Below, one piece after another: positions 1 through 12,031 of a stretch of DNA of 64,000 nucleotides; positions within the stretch are counted from its first letter, which is position 1; each line of letters starts with the position of its first letter. Origin of the DNA: Chondrilla cf. caribensis (lineage: Eukaryota; Porifera; Demospongiae; Chondrillida; Chondrillidae); the NCBI GenBank assembly GCA_964020155.1, contig OZ026558.1, forward strand, positions 2,036,663 to 2,100,662, read 5' to 3'. The notes under the pieces are model-generated. The model was not told the origin of the DNA. It did no database searches and saw only the letters and a program-made list of their open reading frames with translations. Position numbers and translations under genes: made by a program.

Positions 1-1804
1 ACAATTTGTACAAAGTCTTCTATCAACCTTACAAACATCTACCCTACTCCTTGAAAGTAACATATGAATCACATCTTCCTAATGGATCCGTGAAAGAGCT
101 GTCTATAACACCACCATGCCAGAATTCAAAGCTGATGTGGTTATCAGCAACAGCATTTGTATTCATTAGACCAGAATTTCTCAACCGATTGTCACTTTAC
201 ACTCTCAACTACTTTGAAGAATGGGTATCACCAAATGTCACCATTGTTGTTCCCTACCCTTGTCTCAACAGGAGTGACGAATTTTTACTACAAATGACAA
301 CTTCAGTAAGTTATCTATATATTATGCATGTATCACCATTGATCTGGAATTACTTTCACAAATCTATGAAGTTATTATGAAACATCTCTCAGAGACTCCT
401 AGTACCTAGTGTAGACATTACCTATAGTATACACATGGTGCAGATGAAAAGGAATTGGTGTCAATTTTCGCTCACTCTGTGTGCATAACTTTTTAATGCA
501 TGGTGCTGCCATACTCAGCTTGTACGTGGAGTTTACTTCATGATAGTCAAGTATCATTATTGTAATTCAACCAAGTATTGAATGAATTAATGTCCAATTT
601 TACCTGTTGCCAATATGGATAAACATACTTAATTTGCAATTGCGGTGGATGCAGTAACAACACAGTGATACCCATAAGGTTACATAATATTATTATATCT
701 TTAACAATATTATTTTTTATTATTATAATTATATAGCTTCAAGATTATGCAGTGGGCGACACCAAAAAGACACACACTGGGTTTGTTATGAGGAATTGTA
801 ACAATGGAAGAGCGTTCTTCAAAATACCGAATCAATATGGATACAATGAATATCATGAGAAATCCTCGAGATACATCCACATGATTGGTATCATCTTTGA
901 GATGATTCTCATCTGGATTGGCATTTTATACATCATGAAGTCCAGATCTGCTGACTATGTACGAAGGACCCATTTGTACACTTACAAATACTATGGGTTA
1001 ATGTGTAGTTGTACGTGTTGCAGTATTGTCACACTACCAATCATGCTGTACTGTGTGAACTCCATTGCAGAAGAGATGAAACCAGAGAATGAACTTGACT
1101 TAACGTACTATGTTATCGGCATAGGCGTGGATGGTTTCCCTGCACTATTTGGATTATTTACCGCCATATACTTTGCATACAAGACCACACCACCAGCCAT
1201 TCCCTACATTCTAATGTTACCAGTCACTGTACTGTTCTGTTGTTGCAATACAAAACGGGCCAAGTCAGTTGTTTTCGGGATGGCACTGTGGATCAATTTG
1301 ATGGCACTTCAACTACTTGCCTTTCATGGGACAAGCATTGCATTTGCAATTTTAGCTGAACCATTTGCTGTCATCACCAACACTATGGTATTAATTCACA
1401 TTCTCTTCTGTCTCATCAACATTTTTGCTCTAATATTCACCATTGTAGCCTACCTTTTCACCCCAAGAAGTCAACGCCCACCAAGAGGAGGGGCAACAAT
1501 CCTACATGCTGTAGTGCTCATCCCACTGCTTACAATGGTGGGGTGCTTCAGTTTTGTAATTGGTTCCGGTGGGTATATCGTCAATGTAAATAGTAAGGAA
1601 GGTAGTTTCAGATCTCTAATAGGGTCAGTTACTATTCCATTGTTCCTCGGAGCAGTCACGTTTGGGATGAAGATGCTCATTTCAAAATGCTTGGAGAGGC
1701 CTAGCGACATCAATCCTGCAAGTGATGAATCTGAAGATAGGGAATTGGAAGCTATAACTAACACAGATCCACCAGATGATGATATGCTTCAAATTAATGA
1801 CTAG
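1..1804 (+). CDS. Multi-pass membrane protein, 3' part (5' end outside window)
   Basis: Two exons are visible: 1-305 and 737-1804, joined phase 0 by a GTAAGT donor at 306 and a TATATAG acceptor ending at 736. The first exon encodes an extracellular-looking region with N-glycosylation sequons (NGS, NVT, NRS) and scattered cysteines. The second encodes about eight or nine hydrophobic segments, beginning near YIHMIGIIFEMILIWIGILY and ending near SVTIPLFLGAVTFGMKMLI, followed by an acidic cytoplasmic tail ending MLQIND and a TAG stop. The shape (large ectodomain, many helices, short acidic tail) suits a receptor or transporter, but I do not recognise the family and name no function. The start codon and any signal peptide lie upstream of the window. 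Confidence 0.8.
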
Positions 1805-4060
1805 TGGACTAGCAGTTCATAAACTCATGGCCATATGCATGTAATAATGTAGTTAAATGTCTTTGTTCCCTTTATTGTAATTTTAGTAAGAATCCATAAT
1901 ATTATGCACATAATATATTATATACACCTTATAGTAATAGAAAATGAGTGACTGTAATTAAGTAGTGATTGAATTAATTTTTATCGGTGGATTTTAATTC
2001 AGAATCACTGATGTATGTATAAATCAGGTTCGTGTATGACTATAGAATATTCTTTGTTTGTTTCAGCCTGTGGTTGCTTTCATGCATTAAAAGATATCAT
2101 AGTCCCACCATACTATGGGCTGAACTAACTCACTGTACTGCAAACAGCTAACTTCATTCAATAAAAAGATGAAAAATGTGTAGAAAAGTGATCACAAGCC
2201 TGTACAGCTTCACTGTGATTTGCAACAGACTTAATGTAGGTCCTATCCTAGCAGGGAGACCAGCCACAGGGCCATATGCATGCACAGCTCTCCTGTACAT
2301 TTCTTTGTGGAGAGTATGGGACTGATCACCAGTACCCAGGGTGTCAATGACAAGCAGATGAACATTTTCCAACGAAAGAAATATATGTCCACAGTGGGAC
2401 ATGTGCCTACAACCTGGAGCCTAAAAATAGTGTAACTAACCACTGCACTATTGTAACTATCTGAGTAAGTGAAAATATAAAAAAATATAATAGTACTACA
2501 AAATTACACTAAGATGTAGAGTAGATGAAAATATTAATAATGTTTTAGACATGACAGAGTTTTGTTCATCAATGGCAAACCTGCGGAGTTTCGTTATGAT
2601 GGCCTTTAACAATAATGATGATGATATACAGCATATAAATGGTCCAAATGTTCTTTGGCTAATGTGTATGTAGCTCATTTTTACTGACAAATGGCATTCA
2701 ACCACAAATAAAAAACTGAAAGTAGAAATATCTCTATGCCAACAGCAAGAGCAGACCACTTCTGAATTGTGGAGGACCCTCTTCAGCACCTAGTTCTCAT
2801 GGTAATCAACAAGTGTTCAGTGGGGTTCTGTTTAGTTTTCAACTGGAATGAGAGCAAACAAATGCAAGGGAGTATTTATTATAAAAATAAGATTAATTAA
2901 CTGAATTCCAATTACATGACAATAACAGTACTAATACATTATGATCTGAATTATGTACTTAATACAGGCACACAAGTTGGATAGAGACACGTGTAGGTTG
3001 GATACAGCTACACACAGGTGAGATAGAGGCACATGGGTTGGATACAGGTACACACAGGTTTCATAGGGGCGTAAGTACGTAGGTCAAATACAAGAACTTG
3101 TGTATGAAGAGGACGGCTGTATTTGCTACATATCTCTAGGGTCATGTACACATCTTGGTGTTGTGTAGATTGGATAATACTGTAATACACCATCATTTGG
3201 TGGAGGTAATGTAACATCCATATCATCATGGTGTTCTCCGGCAACTCGTTCTTGTAAGTGGTTATGTACAGCATCCATCAAAGTTTACTATTTTTTGCTT
3301 AAAGATAATTTAATACTTTGCGTAATAACACAAAATATTATATTAGAGTATTAAAGTACATTTTGGGGTGAGTCTAAGTGAACATCATGCACCTTCATGC
3401 ACTGTATAGCAAAACCCGTCCCATCTATGTACATACCGTGCTACTTCAACTTTTTAAACTGGAATTATCTTAAGGCTACAAATTTTAGTTGGTACTAATA
3501 TAACTTTAGCGATTTTTGTCGGTCATCACTTAGCAGGTATAAATTTAGTGATTTTAAACTTGTGGGGCTGCCGATTAAGAAGTTAAGTCCACTCATATGG
3601 ACTCCGGCACTATGAAACAACTGACAATATTATGTACAATACACTAACTTTATTATTTGCCAGTATACAAGTACAATAGTATTATAGGGTACACAATACA
3701 CAGATTGCAACCAAAATGAGAATAATTTAAAAGTCGATATTGTGTGGGGAGGAACACTCATATGATATATGTATACACATTATATATAAAATGTGTTTTT
3801 CGAAGTAGAGAATTTTATAGCTGATCTGTTGGATACAGTATTAATAGTACACCATCAAAGCACTACTGACACAGCCACGGTTTACAGTAGGCACCACCAG
3901 AACTATATTGGGTATATACATCGCCGAATGGGATAGCTTCGGGGGAGTAACGTTCTGCGGAAAGCCGATTTTCAATGACTAAAACGGTTACTTAAGGATA
4001 CAAGAGGCTGCTTAGTATGAGTTAAGATGGGTGACTTTGGAGATAAACCTTTTTATGTAC
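1805..4060. other. Intergenic, no gene seen
   Basis: AT-rich sequence between the multi-pass protein and the fucosyltransferase-like gene. Open frames here are short, have no recognisable motif and lack plausible splice sites. A short imperfect tandem repeat lies at 2965-3062. No clear poly(A) signal could be assigned to the upstream gene. Confidence 0.6.
2965..3062. repeat. Short imperfect tandem repeat
   Basis: About four diverged units of roughly 23 bp built on GGTTGGATACAGGTACACACA. The units differ by several substitutions, so the array looks old. Confidence 0.6.
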
Positions 4061-4357
4061 GTATTTTCAAGAACACCGAAGAACCCTGTAGTCAAGATTG
4101 ACTAGTCTTCCGAAGTGACCACAAGTTACCTGATTTGATGTAAGAATAAAAGAGACATTGACTCGCATTCGTACATGAACAACTCTTAAAAACAACAATC
4201 CATTATCGATAGTATTATTGACAAGTAATAACGCAGTTTCATCAGCCGCCATCTTAGAGTGTGTTACGTCTTTTGTGACAATAACGGTAATAACCGAATA
4301 ATACAAGTTACACGGACGACAACGGTTCGCGTGGAATGTGTCATCTCCGACCAAACC

Positions 4358-5841
4358 ATGGGAATCTTGGCAAAAGTTCAAACAGTCATGACTTTCACGA
4401 TATTAACGGCAGCCACCTTGTATATCATAGTCGGAAACTTTGCCGCAGAGGAAAATCATGTTAGAGAGCAAGCTATTCCCTCGATTTCACCTCCCCGTCA
4501 GCGCAGTCGACCTCCAAGTAAAAGTACCACCAGTGCCTTTATATCTGGAGTTGAGGCGACTGGATCCGGAACACACGGAAATGTGTCCTCAAAGGAGGCT
4601 GAAAGGATTTGCCAAAGTATACTCTTCTATGGCAGTGTGCTTGTTGACTCCAGCACGGAGAAGGAATGTATTTCGTACGTATTGAAGTATTCATCTGCAT
4701 GGAGAGAACTTTTTGACAAGATAAAGCAGTATGTAGCCTGGCATAACCTAACTCACCGTATGATACAGGAACAGCTAAAGTTTGGAAGTGATCTCAAATC
4801 AGTACTTGGGGCGGTAAGAACATTATCATACAAATGTAATGTTTGGCCTCGTTGTACTGGCTATGGTAGTCAAGTGGAGAAAACGTCTGCAGGATTTGTT
4901 TTGGCTATGTTGACAAAGAGATTCCTAACAGTGGAGTGGTCCTCTAACTTCAACGGATCTGATAAGTGGGTAAAAGTCTTTACACCAACTGTGTTGAACT
5001 GGAAATTGGATCCACCTTTTAGCTCTGAGCTATACTGAAACCCAGATTGTGTGCCAATTGTACATTTGCTTCTAAGTATGAAGTAGTGCATTATGCATAT
5101 AGTACACGATACAGACATGTGTATTATCATAAGGTATTTATTCCAAATATGTTTTGTGAATATTCTAACCAGTCTGACATGGAACCTCAACACATGGCTT
5201 ACTTTTGCAAAGAAGCAAAAAGAAACAAGTACATAGAATGGACTAAAATTATGCTCTTCATAAACGGTATTATTTGTAGGCTGATGTATCAATTTAGTGA
5301 CATAGTGGTTGAGAGAGGAGAGAAGAAATTGAGAAGAATGGGATTCTTGCACAGCTCATGTGTAGCAGTCCACATTAGAACAGCATTGGAAGAAAGTACA
5401 AGGACAAGGAAACTTTATTTGAAACGTGGACGTCATCAAGACGATATCACCTCTTGGAAAGCATTTATTGATTGTGGAAAAAAGGCTGCCAGTAACCACA
5501 GTATTAAAAAGCCACTTCTGTTGATAAGTGACTCGTCAGACTGTATAAACTGGGTTTCCCATACCTATTCATCAAGTAAAGTGATACATTCCAACTCAAG
5601 TTTCTGGCATTGCGCAGAACATTCCGGAGCAGAAGAAAGTGAAGGAAACATAGACAAAATTGTTGATACAATAAGTGATCTCTATCTTATCTCCAAGGCA
5701 ACAGTGGTTGTGAAAGGTACAAGTCAATTCAGCAAAATTGGGATATACTTGGGATCCATTTCAAACAGCAATGTGGTAAGGTGTGACCTTGGACTTGAAG
5801 GTTTACTGCAAAAGAGAATGAAGGCTTTCAATAAAAATTAG
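4358..5841 (+). CDS. Fucosyltransferase-like type II Golgi enzyme, frameshifted
   Basis: Single-exon reading frame starting at the ATG at 4358. Residues 1-8 form a short cytoplasmic tail, followed by a signal-anchor helix (VQTVMTFTILTAATLYIIVG), a Ser/Pro-rich stem and a catalytic region: the usual plan of Golgi glycosyltransferases. The segment PRCTGYGSQVEKTSAGFVLA resembles the first nucleotide-sugar loop of the FUT8/NodZ/plant FUT1 fold, CVAVHIR resembles the HxR motif, and SKATVVVKGTSQFSKIGIYL resembles the C-terminal donor site. The frame ends at TGA 5036-5038, while a second frame, open from 5029, carries the rest to the stop at 5841. Two overlapping frames and no possible intron point to one missing base at about 5029-5038. 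That may be a sequencing error, an allele or a real inactivation. A degenerate copy of the 3' end lies at 13631-13750. The sugar and acceptor are unknown. Confidence 0.62.
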
Positions 5842-7289
5842 AGACATGTACTATAATTATATTATAATTATTAATTTAATTGTGCTTATTTCCAATTCCT
5901 GAACCTTAAATGCATTTTACTGCATGATCATGAGACTGGTTATATCGAAAATAATTCATATATAATTGTTAACATTGCATGCACTGGATGAACCCTCTGA
6001 AAATGCATATTATATACAGATTTTCGTGTATATATAATTGTTACATGACCATTAGACGACCTATGACAAAGAAAGTTAATTCCATTATCTGAAGAAGAGT
6101 ATAAAATAACCAACAGCGATGACAGTTGAAGTCCTTCAAATCACTGACAATCGGACAATTTTGCTCTTTTCCGCTTTTTCCTTACTGCAAACTGACATTT
6201 CAGTGCCAAATTGTATGACATCACATGGCATCTCAAAGGAAACCGTTAGTACAGTGATCAATACAAATTCAATGCAATTATCTCAACCCCCGTAGTATTG
6301 CAAATTTGATCTAATGTCACTTAGTCTTCTAAAGGGGCTATATACTTGTACTAGACACTGTCACTACATTGTTGTAGAGTTGTGCCAGAGGAACTGAGTG
6401 AAGATTCAATCTCTCGGAGGCTCTGCAAGGAGAGGCTGCAATCAAGTCAAGTAGCTGAGAATTAGGTGAAAATGATATAACTTACCGGTCACTATCTTAT
6501 GATATTATGCAGCTGGCACTATAATTACAGACCTTCTTCTAGGTCACATTAGTGCATCACAGAAAATTGGATTGCCAGGAAAGACACAAACATGATATTG
6601 TAGCTACTCTTTCTCCATTATCTTTGTAAGACATGTTCTGTTAGATTAGTCACATGCATCTATATACCCACTATTAAGCACTACAGTACAAGCTACTGTA
6701 ACAGGTTTTCTTGCTCTGGTAACTACAGAAATCAATATGCCATGCAAGGGGAAAGTACAGTAGGTAAAATGACATAATGATTGGAGCTGTGTGACCATCC
6801 AATCAAAAATTATGTGAATAGCATAGTAATTTCTTAGGAATTGATATTTTGTTACCTCACTGGTTCACTGTTGATGTATACGGTAGACACTAATGATAAT
6901 GCAACTTGCTACAGTGAGAAATTGAATGTCCGCAATATTTCATATTGAACCGTTTGGAATAGTACCCCCCTACCCTGTATACAGTTAATCTGAGGATACA
7001 CAACAATGAATCCCTCGTTGTAGACACAGAACAAATTACTACTCAGAAATGTAACTACTAAATAAGTGTTTGATGATCTATGGCATATCTGACAGAGTGA
7101 GAGTACGCAGGGTAAAAATATCAGACGTGTATATACACTGACATTTGATATGCACGAAAATGATAATACATTTTCTATTATTAACACCAATGTTATCTAT
7201 TGAGCCTCCAAGCTGGTCCTTTTTATCTTTTACCTTGAGCTTCTATCCATATATTCCAATTAATTTTGTCAAATGAATGTAGAAAAGGT
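5842..7289. repeat. 3' flank of fucosyltransferase-like gene, left copy of a segmental duplication
   Basis: No gene is seen. This flank, together with the last 120 bp of the gene, is paralogous to 13631-14780 in the same orientation. Matching landmarks are the CAGCTGGCACTATAATTA region near 6510 versus 13970 and the CCTCCAAGCTGGTCCTTTT segment near 7205 versus 14637. The copies differ by many indels, so the duplication is old. Confidence 0.7.
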
Positions 7290-7722
7290 TGAAGTGGTAT
7301 GGCAAAGTTTTGTGTAATGGCTATTGACTTTTGTCAGGTAACCGAGCAAGGTGTCCAAGCCATTTCAAACGCTGTTCAGTGATTTTTTTCTGACACTCTT
7401 TCCATGCCTCACCAGTGTTGCCTGATGCTCTGAGATGTAATGCATTTGCCCCACTGTTGTGAGTTTGTGATGCCTAGGGTTGTGTAGATGTATCTATGGT
7501 GGAAGGAGTCTAGTCTCTTTAGTTACTCTCTTTATATTAAGTGGTGTCCATGCAGCATTCAGTTAGGATGGACAGGACACAGGCTTGGTATACTTCGGGT
7601 TTGGTCACCACTGGTAGGTCCCTGTTGTTGAACACTAGTTGATCGAGTACTCCGAATGCCCTTGAGGCTTGAACTGTTAATGTCTGGTTGCATTCCCTGT
7701 TGATAAAATCACTGATCCCAAG
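7290..7722 (-). mobile_element. Decayed non-LTR retrotransposon, reverse-transcriptase C-terminal region
   Basis: Read on the minus strand with frame changes, the segment gives SRAFGVLDQLVFNNRDLP, then VTKPEVYQACVLSILTE, and further on ITEQRLKWLGHLARLPD. These match the familiar LINE reverse-transcriptase tail (A..FG.L...VF.....L....K..VY.A.VL..L, then a RLRWLGH..RMPD box). Stops and frameshifts interrupt it, so it is dead. It lies where the fucosyltransferase flank duplication ends (the paralogous flank at 14760 lacks it) and directly abuts the MITE at 7724. Confidence 0.72.
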
Positions 7723-7723
7723 T

Positions 7724-8295
7724 ACAGTGGACCCTCACGTATCCGAACACCTTGGGACCGAGGGGTGGTCGGATATGCGAAATGTTCAGATAACTGAAAC
7801 GGGACTGCATTATGATATGTCAATATATTACTCATTATTTGGCTACATGTTGGCTAGAAAGTAAAACACAACAAATGGTTTGGAAATTTTCCTCGATCCT
7901 ATTATTGTTTTCATTTCGACTTCCGGAATGAAACGCTCGTCTACATCTAAGACGTGCTCCTACACGTAACCACAACAATGAATTTATATTATAATTTATA
8001 TTGCGCGAAAAAAGATGGCCGATTTCGAATGCCGAGAATGAAAAATTGGGCTGAAACTCGTGCTTTGAAGCTTCGCCGAACATAATAACTATAACGAAGG
8101 TTATCCTGAACCTAAGGAAGACCCTTTTTAACTCGAATTACTTGTTTGCTGACTGTTCAAGTATGTGTACCTATTATTATTATTCACCAGTAAGGCCAAA
8201 TGGCTAATGTGCAAATAGCTATCCCTGGAAATTTGGTGTCCGGATAATCCGAGCTTCCGGATAAATGAAGTCCGGATAAATGAGGGTCCTCTGTA
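7724..8295. mobile_element. Pogo/Tigger-like MITE with terminal inverted repeats
   Basis: The left end, CAGTGGACCCTCACGTATCC after TA, pairs with the right end (reverse complement CAGAGGACCCTCATTTATCC) with few mismatches. Both ends sit at a TA, the target expected of the Tc1/mariner-pogo group, and the ends resemble known pogo/Tigger termini. The roughly 570 bp interior has no transposase frame, so it is non-autonomous. Inner parts of both ends keep further GTCCGGATAA-like repeats. Confidence 0.75.
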
Positions 8296-8618
8296 TGTGA
8301 ACTCTAGCTGTCACACTCTCAACCTGTTCATATCTTCTGTTGGAACAGGAGTGTTGTCTTTGGCTCTAGCCTCTCTATCACTCACCATTAACTGGCATAC
8401 TATAGCTGACAAGCCAAAGTCACTGTCTACTTCCATGTACATACAAATATACACTTTTACACACATGTGCACATACACACAAACATTATACCCTAAGAAT
8501 GAGGTTAAATGAAACCTACTATCCTGACAAGACTCACGAACTTCCTTTGTTTACACCTCATGTTAACTACTAAACTGTTTACATGAAGGATTACAGCTTA
8601 AACCGCCTACTGTATACA

Positions 8619-8654
8619 CCAATTGATAGTTGTGTGTGCACAACTATCAATTGG
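8619..8654. repeat. Perfect 16-bp-stem hairpin
   Basis: CCAATTGATAGTTGTG, a 4-nt loop, then its exact reverse complement. The paralogous sites at about 15610 and 17760 keep only the left arm (ACACCATTTGATAGCTGT) and then continue with unrelated bases, so the right arm arose in this copy. Confidence 0.8.
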
Positions 8655-9079
8655 TCAATGGAACAACTCTTAACTGCGGTATGTATGGTTATTACTGTGT
8701 GCAACATGCACAGAATATGAATGCCTGCAGACATTATTGTATAGGGATGCTATAATGAATGTTAATTGTCTGGAAATAGGTGTTAGCTTATTCTTATCAC
8801 ATAGATGTTTTTGCACTCCTTATATTGTATGTGGACATGTTCACATGCAGTGTCAGACAAGTAACAACTCAACACATACACATGGTTAGTTCATTATAAT
8901 TCTAAAGACTATATACGACTGATAACATCTGATAAAACTGGTGATAGAAAAATAAGAGTGGTATAATAAACCATGATCAGATTTGTAATTAGTATGCACA
9001 CTGGAGGTGTGTGAATTAGTGAGATGTACAGATAAAGTGTATATGACAATTGTGTGTACTGTTGAATTACTTTCACTAG

Positions 9080-9678
9080 TTATAATTAGTGGGTGTAGAT
9101 TTCGAAAATTGAGGAGTGACTGTAGGGAGAGTGGTAACCATTGTTGAGTGTGAATTGACTGGTTTTGAGGTATCAATACTTGGTAGAGATATAGCTGAGT
9201 AGATGTCAGTATTTTAAGCTGAAATAGCTGCATAGTGATGGGTATTTGAAGGTGTAGGAGTTAATGCACTGTAACAATCTGGTCTATCTCTCAGTTCTTT
9301 TAAAATTTCTTGCTTCAATTCAGTGAGTAGTTCTTCCTTAAGTCTACAGTAGTCACTGTAGGAGAATGTCCCTGGAGTGCCATCACGACCTTGTGGTCCG
9401 GGGATACTGTCTTTACCAGGCAATCCATCACGTCCATCTCAACCAGGAGGTCCTATTATGTCATTGAACGATTGCTGAAAAATGTGTTGCTGGAGCTGGG
9501 CGCAATCATTGGATCCCGCTCCACTGAACACCAACAAGTATAAAGCCAACGCAATGACAAGGATGATAGCTGCTGACAGACTCACAGTTCGGTACCAGTT
9601 CACGCTAGAATGCAACAAGTGAAGACATAAATCATGAACACAATTGGCCACGAATGTGTGGTAAGTCAATGATGACAT
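9080..9678 (-). pseudogene. Collagen/lectin-like gene, copy 1: membrane-anchored N-terminus, lectin-like domain deleted
   Basis: Starts with ATG at 9678. The first part differs from copies 2 and 3: instead of a signal peptide it has about 30 polar residues and a strong hydrophobic segment (SLSAAIILVIALALYLLVFS), giving a type II membrane anchor. It then joins the shared collagen stretch (GPPG.DGRDGLPGKD), the KEELLTELKQEILKELRDRP coiled coil and the start of the Ser/Thr stalk. A TGA near 9440 replaces an Arg codon inside the collagen repeat, and another stop follows the stalk start. Near 9104 the 3' end of the gene is fused directly to the stalk, so about 840 bp encoding the lectin-like domain in the other copies is gone. 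Its N-terminal exon has an inverted partner at 27211. Confidence 0.8.
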
Positions 9679-9737
9679 ACTTCAAGCAACAATAGCTGTA
9701 CACAAAAGAAAAAGATATTGTTTCACTCTATTACATT

Positions 9738-9739
9738 AT

Positions 9740-9778
<39 letters not shown>

Positions 9779-9781
9779 ATA
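9738..9781. repeat. (AT)n microsatellite
   Basis: An almost uninterrupted run of TA dinucleotides upstream of collagen/lectin copy 1. Confidence 0.9.
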
Positions 9782-10216
9782 CAGGTTTGGATAGAACACA
9801 ACTATAAATTGTCCAATAACACACAATGCCGTGTAAAATCAAGAGTTAGAACATAATACATGATACAGCGCGCTGTAGATCCCCCCTATCTATGTACGTA
9901 TACAAACACCACCGATCATTACTTTTTTCATACTATTAGATAGTGTATATAATTTACCATAGCTAATATAATAGTATAGTGAGAAGAACGATTAACACAC
10001 CTGATGTATGCCATTGCTCTAAGATATCGGCAGTTGAAATTTATCCGATATACTCTGTTGAAAGTTCACTTAGTGCCGGATAACATGTCTTCACTTGGTC
10101 TCTAAAGATCCGTGAGGGAGCTCCACATCGCGTTTACGCACCGCAAGTGGAGAGCCACCAACAAGGGGACGTCCCTTCGACAAGCGCTCATAGCGCTTGT
10201 TTTCAAAATGACCGTG

Positions 10217-12031
10217 ATGTTGGCGAGAATAATAGGAGATTTGGTAGACCTAGCAGAACGTCCGCTCTTGTCATCAGTAACTGTTGTGTTCATCGCAAAA
10301 GTACACACTTCGCGACCTTCCTTATGACCACGATGCGCTGGACCTTACATTTCCACGGTAATTATAAGGCTCCATGAGTCCATCATAGCAGACATCGCGC
10401 CACCTACTAAACAACCTAGTTGTGGCCGAACAGAAACTAGCGGAAGCTGTGACCAAAAGTGAGTCTCACCATAGACCCGTCTCAGTGAACCAAATTAGGC
10501 CCTGACCTTCCCTATAACCATTGTTAGCTGTTTCCCTGTGCTAGTCTACAGGTCTAGCGGGTATTATTGGAGTGATTATCATCACCGTTGTTTTCCTGTT
10601 AGTCCACTTAACCATATCATTATCTGCACAGGCCACGTTCTATGTCGGGCCATCATCTAATAATAAAAGTAATTGTACACAAGTATGATAAGTTAAAATT
10701 TAATCATGTGCAAGAAATGTTGGTAATATTTTTTGATCATAAATATAAAGCAGCCAACTATAGGAGGGTGTAATAAATTAAATAATATATAATGTAATCA
10801 TACATTATTATTACTATTTCTACCTGTTATTGATTCAGAAATGGGTGGAAAGATTTCATGTTAAATGTAGCGACCTATGCTCTGTCAAAGTGGAGGCTCC
10901 TTCTGTAATGTTAAACTACCACAGACCATCCATAATTATATTATTAAACAGACATCTATAGATTCAATGACAGTTAATTTGATTGAAGACAAGGATACTG
11001 GACATGATAGCATAATAGCATTATTGAAATTACAAGTGTATGTCTTGTGAGGCCATCTGTAATAATAGCACATTTATAAATTAAATTTTGAGAATGTAAA
11101 ACTGTTACAAAAAACAAAACAAAGAACATCAGAAGCATACCAGACATGCAAAATAACAGATTTAAAAGAAATAAAATATATTATTCACATATATACATTA
11201 ATGTTTTCTGCAATTATAATGCAATAGCATGCATTTATGCATGTATGTACATACATTCCTTCCTATGGATGGCACCAAGGCTGTCATCCAAATGGAACAT
11301 GTCATATAGATTCAACCTATCATTCCAATTTAGGACCAATCTGTCACCCAATGGAGGGGGCGAACCGGAAGGTACGGGAATGTGTACCCAATTGACACAT
11401 GTCTGTTTGCTATACCTTTGACATTGCTATACGTAGCCTTCATGATCTTCACATGTGTCTCAGTGCAGTATATACCTGCTCACCCACCCATGTATGTAAC
11501 ATTCTGTAATTATGTCCTACAACCCTTTTTGCCTGATTTAGGTTTAAAATCGACATACCATTCTAATAATTATAATACATCTGTTCCAGGAACTACAGAC
11601 CGACCAATTGCAAGGTGGCATATTGATGGGTAGTGTGATAAACAGGTGCTTTAATGCATATCATTATCGATCTGAGCAAATCAGGATAATGTACGCATGA
11701 AGCCTGAAATAGCATGGGGCTATAATATAAGGATCCAGATCTTCCATTGTACGTATTTAGTACCTATTAAGCTATATTGTTTGAATTGTTAACATTAGGA
11801 GAATTGATGGAGGCTATTAACTTAAAGAGGGATTTTGGTTCCTTTGAGGAGATGAAGTCCAAGTTATCTGCAAAGAGTGTCAGTGCTCAAGGATCTGGAT
11901 GGGGATGGCAGGTGAGTGGTTGGATCCGACAACAGTATCTTGTGGCATTAGACCTTGGATGCATCTTTCCGATAGGGGTACAACAAAGAAGCCAGGATGC
12001 TACAAAGAGCTACGTGGAGCCTATACCACAG
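10217..12031 (+). pseudogene. Decayed inverted copy of SOD2 (exons 1-4)
   Basis: Four blocks align in order to the intact minus-strand SOD2. Exon 1 is at 10217-10458 with an insertion that shifts frame just after MLAR. Exon 2 is at 11269-11371 and has lost the AG acceptor, gained an in-frame TAG and lost the bases for the metal-binding HINH segment. Exon 3 is at 11799-11911, still largely readable ([23 protein letters not shown]) with a 6-bp insertion. Exon 4 is at 11976-12031 with a 17-bp deletion. No exon 5 was found downstream. The donors of exons 1, 3 and 4 and the acceptors of exons 3 and 4 persist, showing this is a DNA-level duplicate rather than a retrocopy. It is clearly non-functional. 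Confidence 0.9.

Noticed and set aside
1471..1764. Minus-strand open frame opposite the multi-pass protein
   Set aside because: Antisense shadow of a well-supported coding exon.
11146..11633. Plus-strand frames containing [10 protein letters not shown] as a new gene
   Set aside because: They are pieces of SOD2 pseudogene exon 2 and its intron, with a lost acceptor and in-frame stop.
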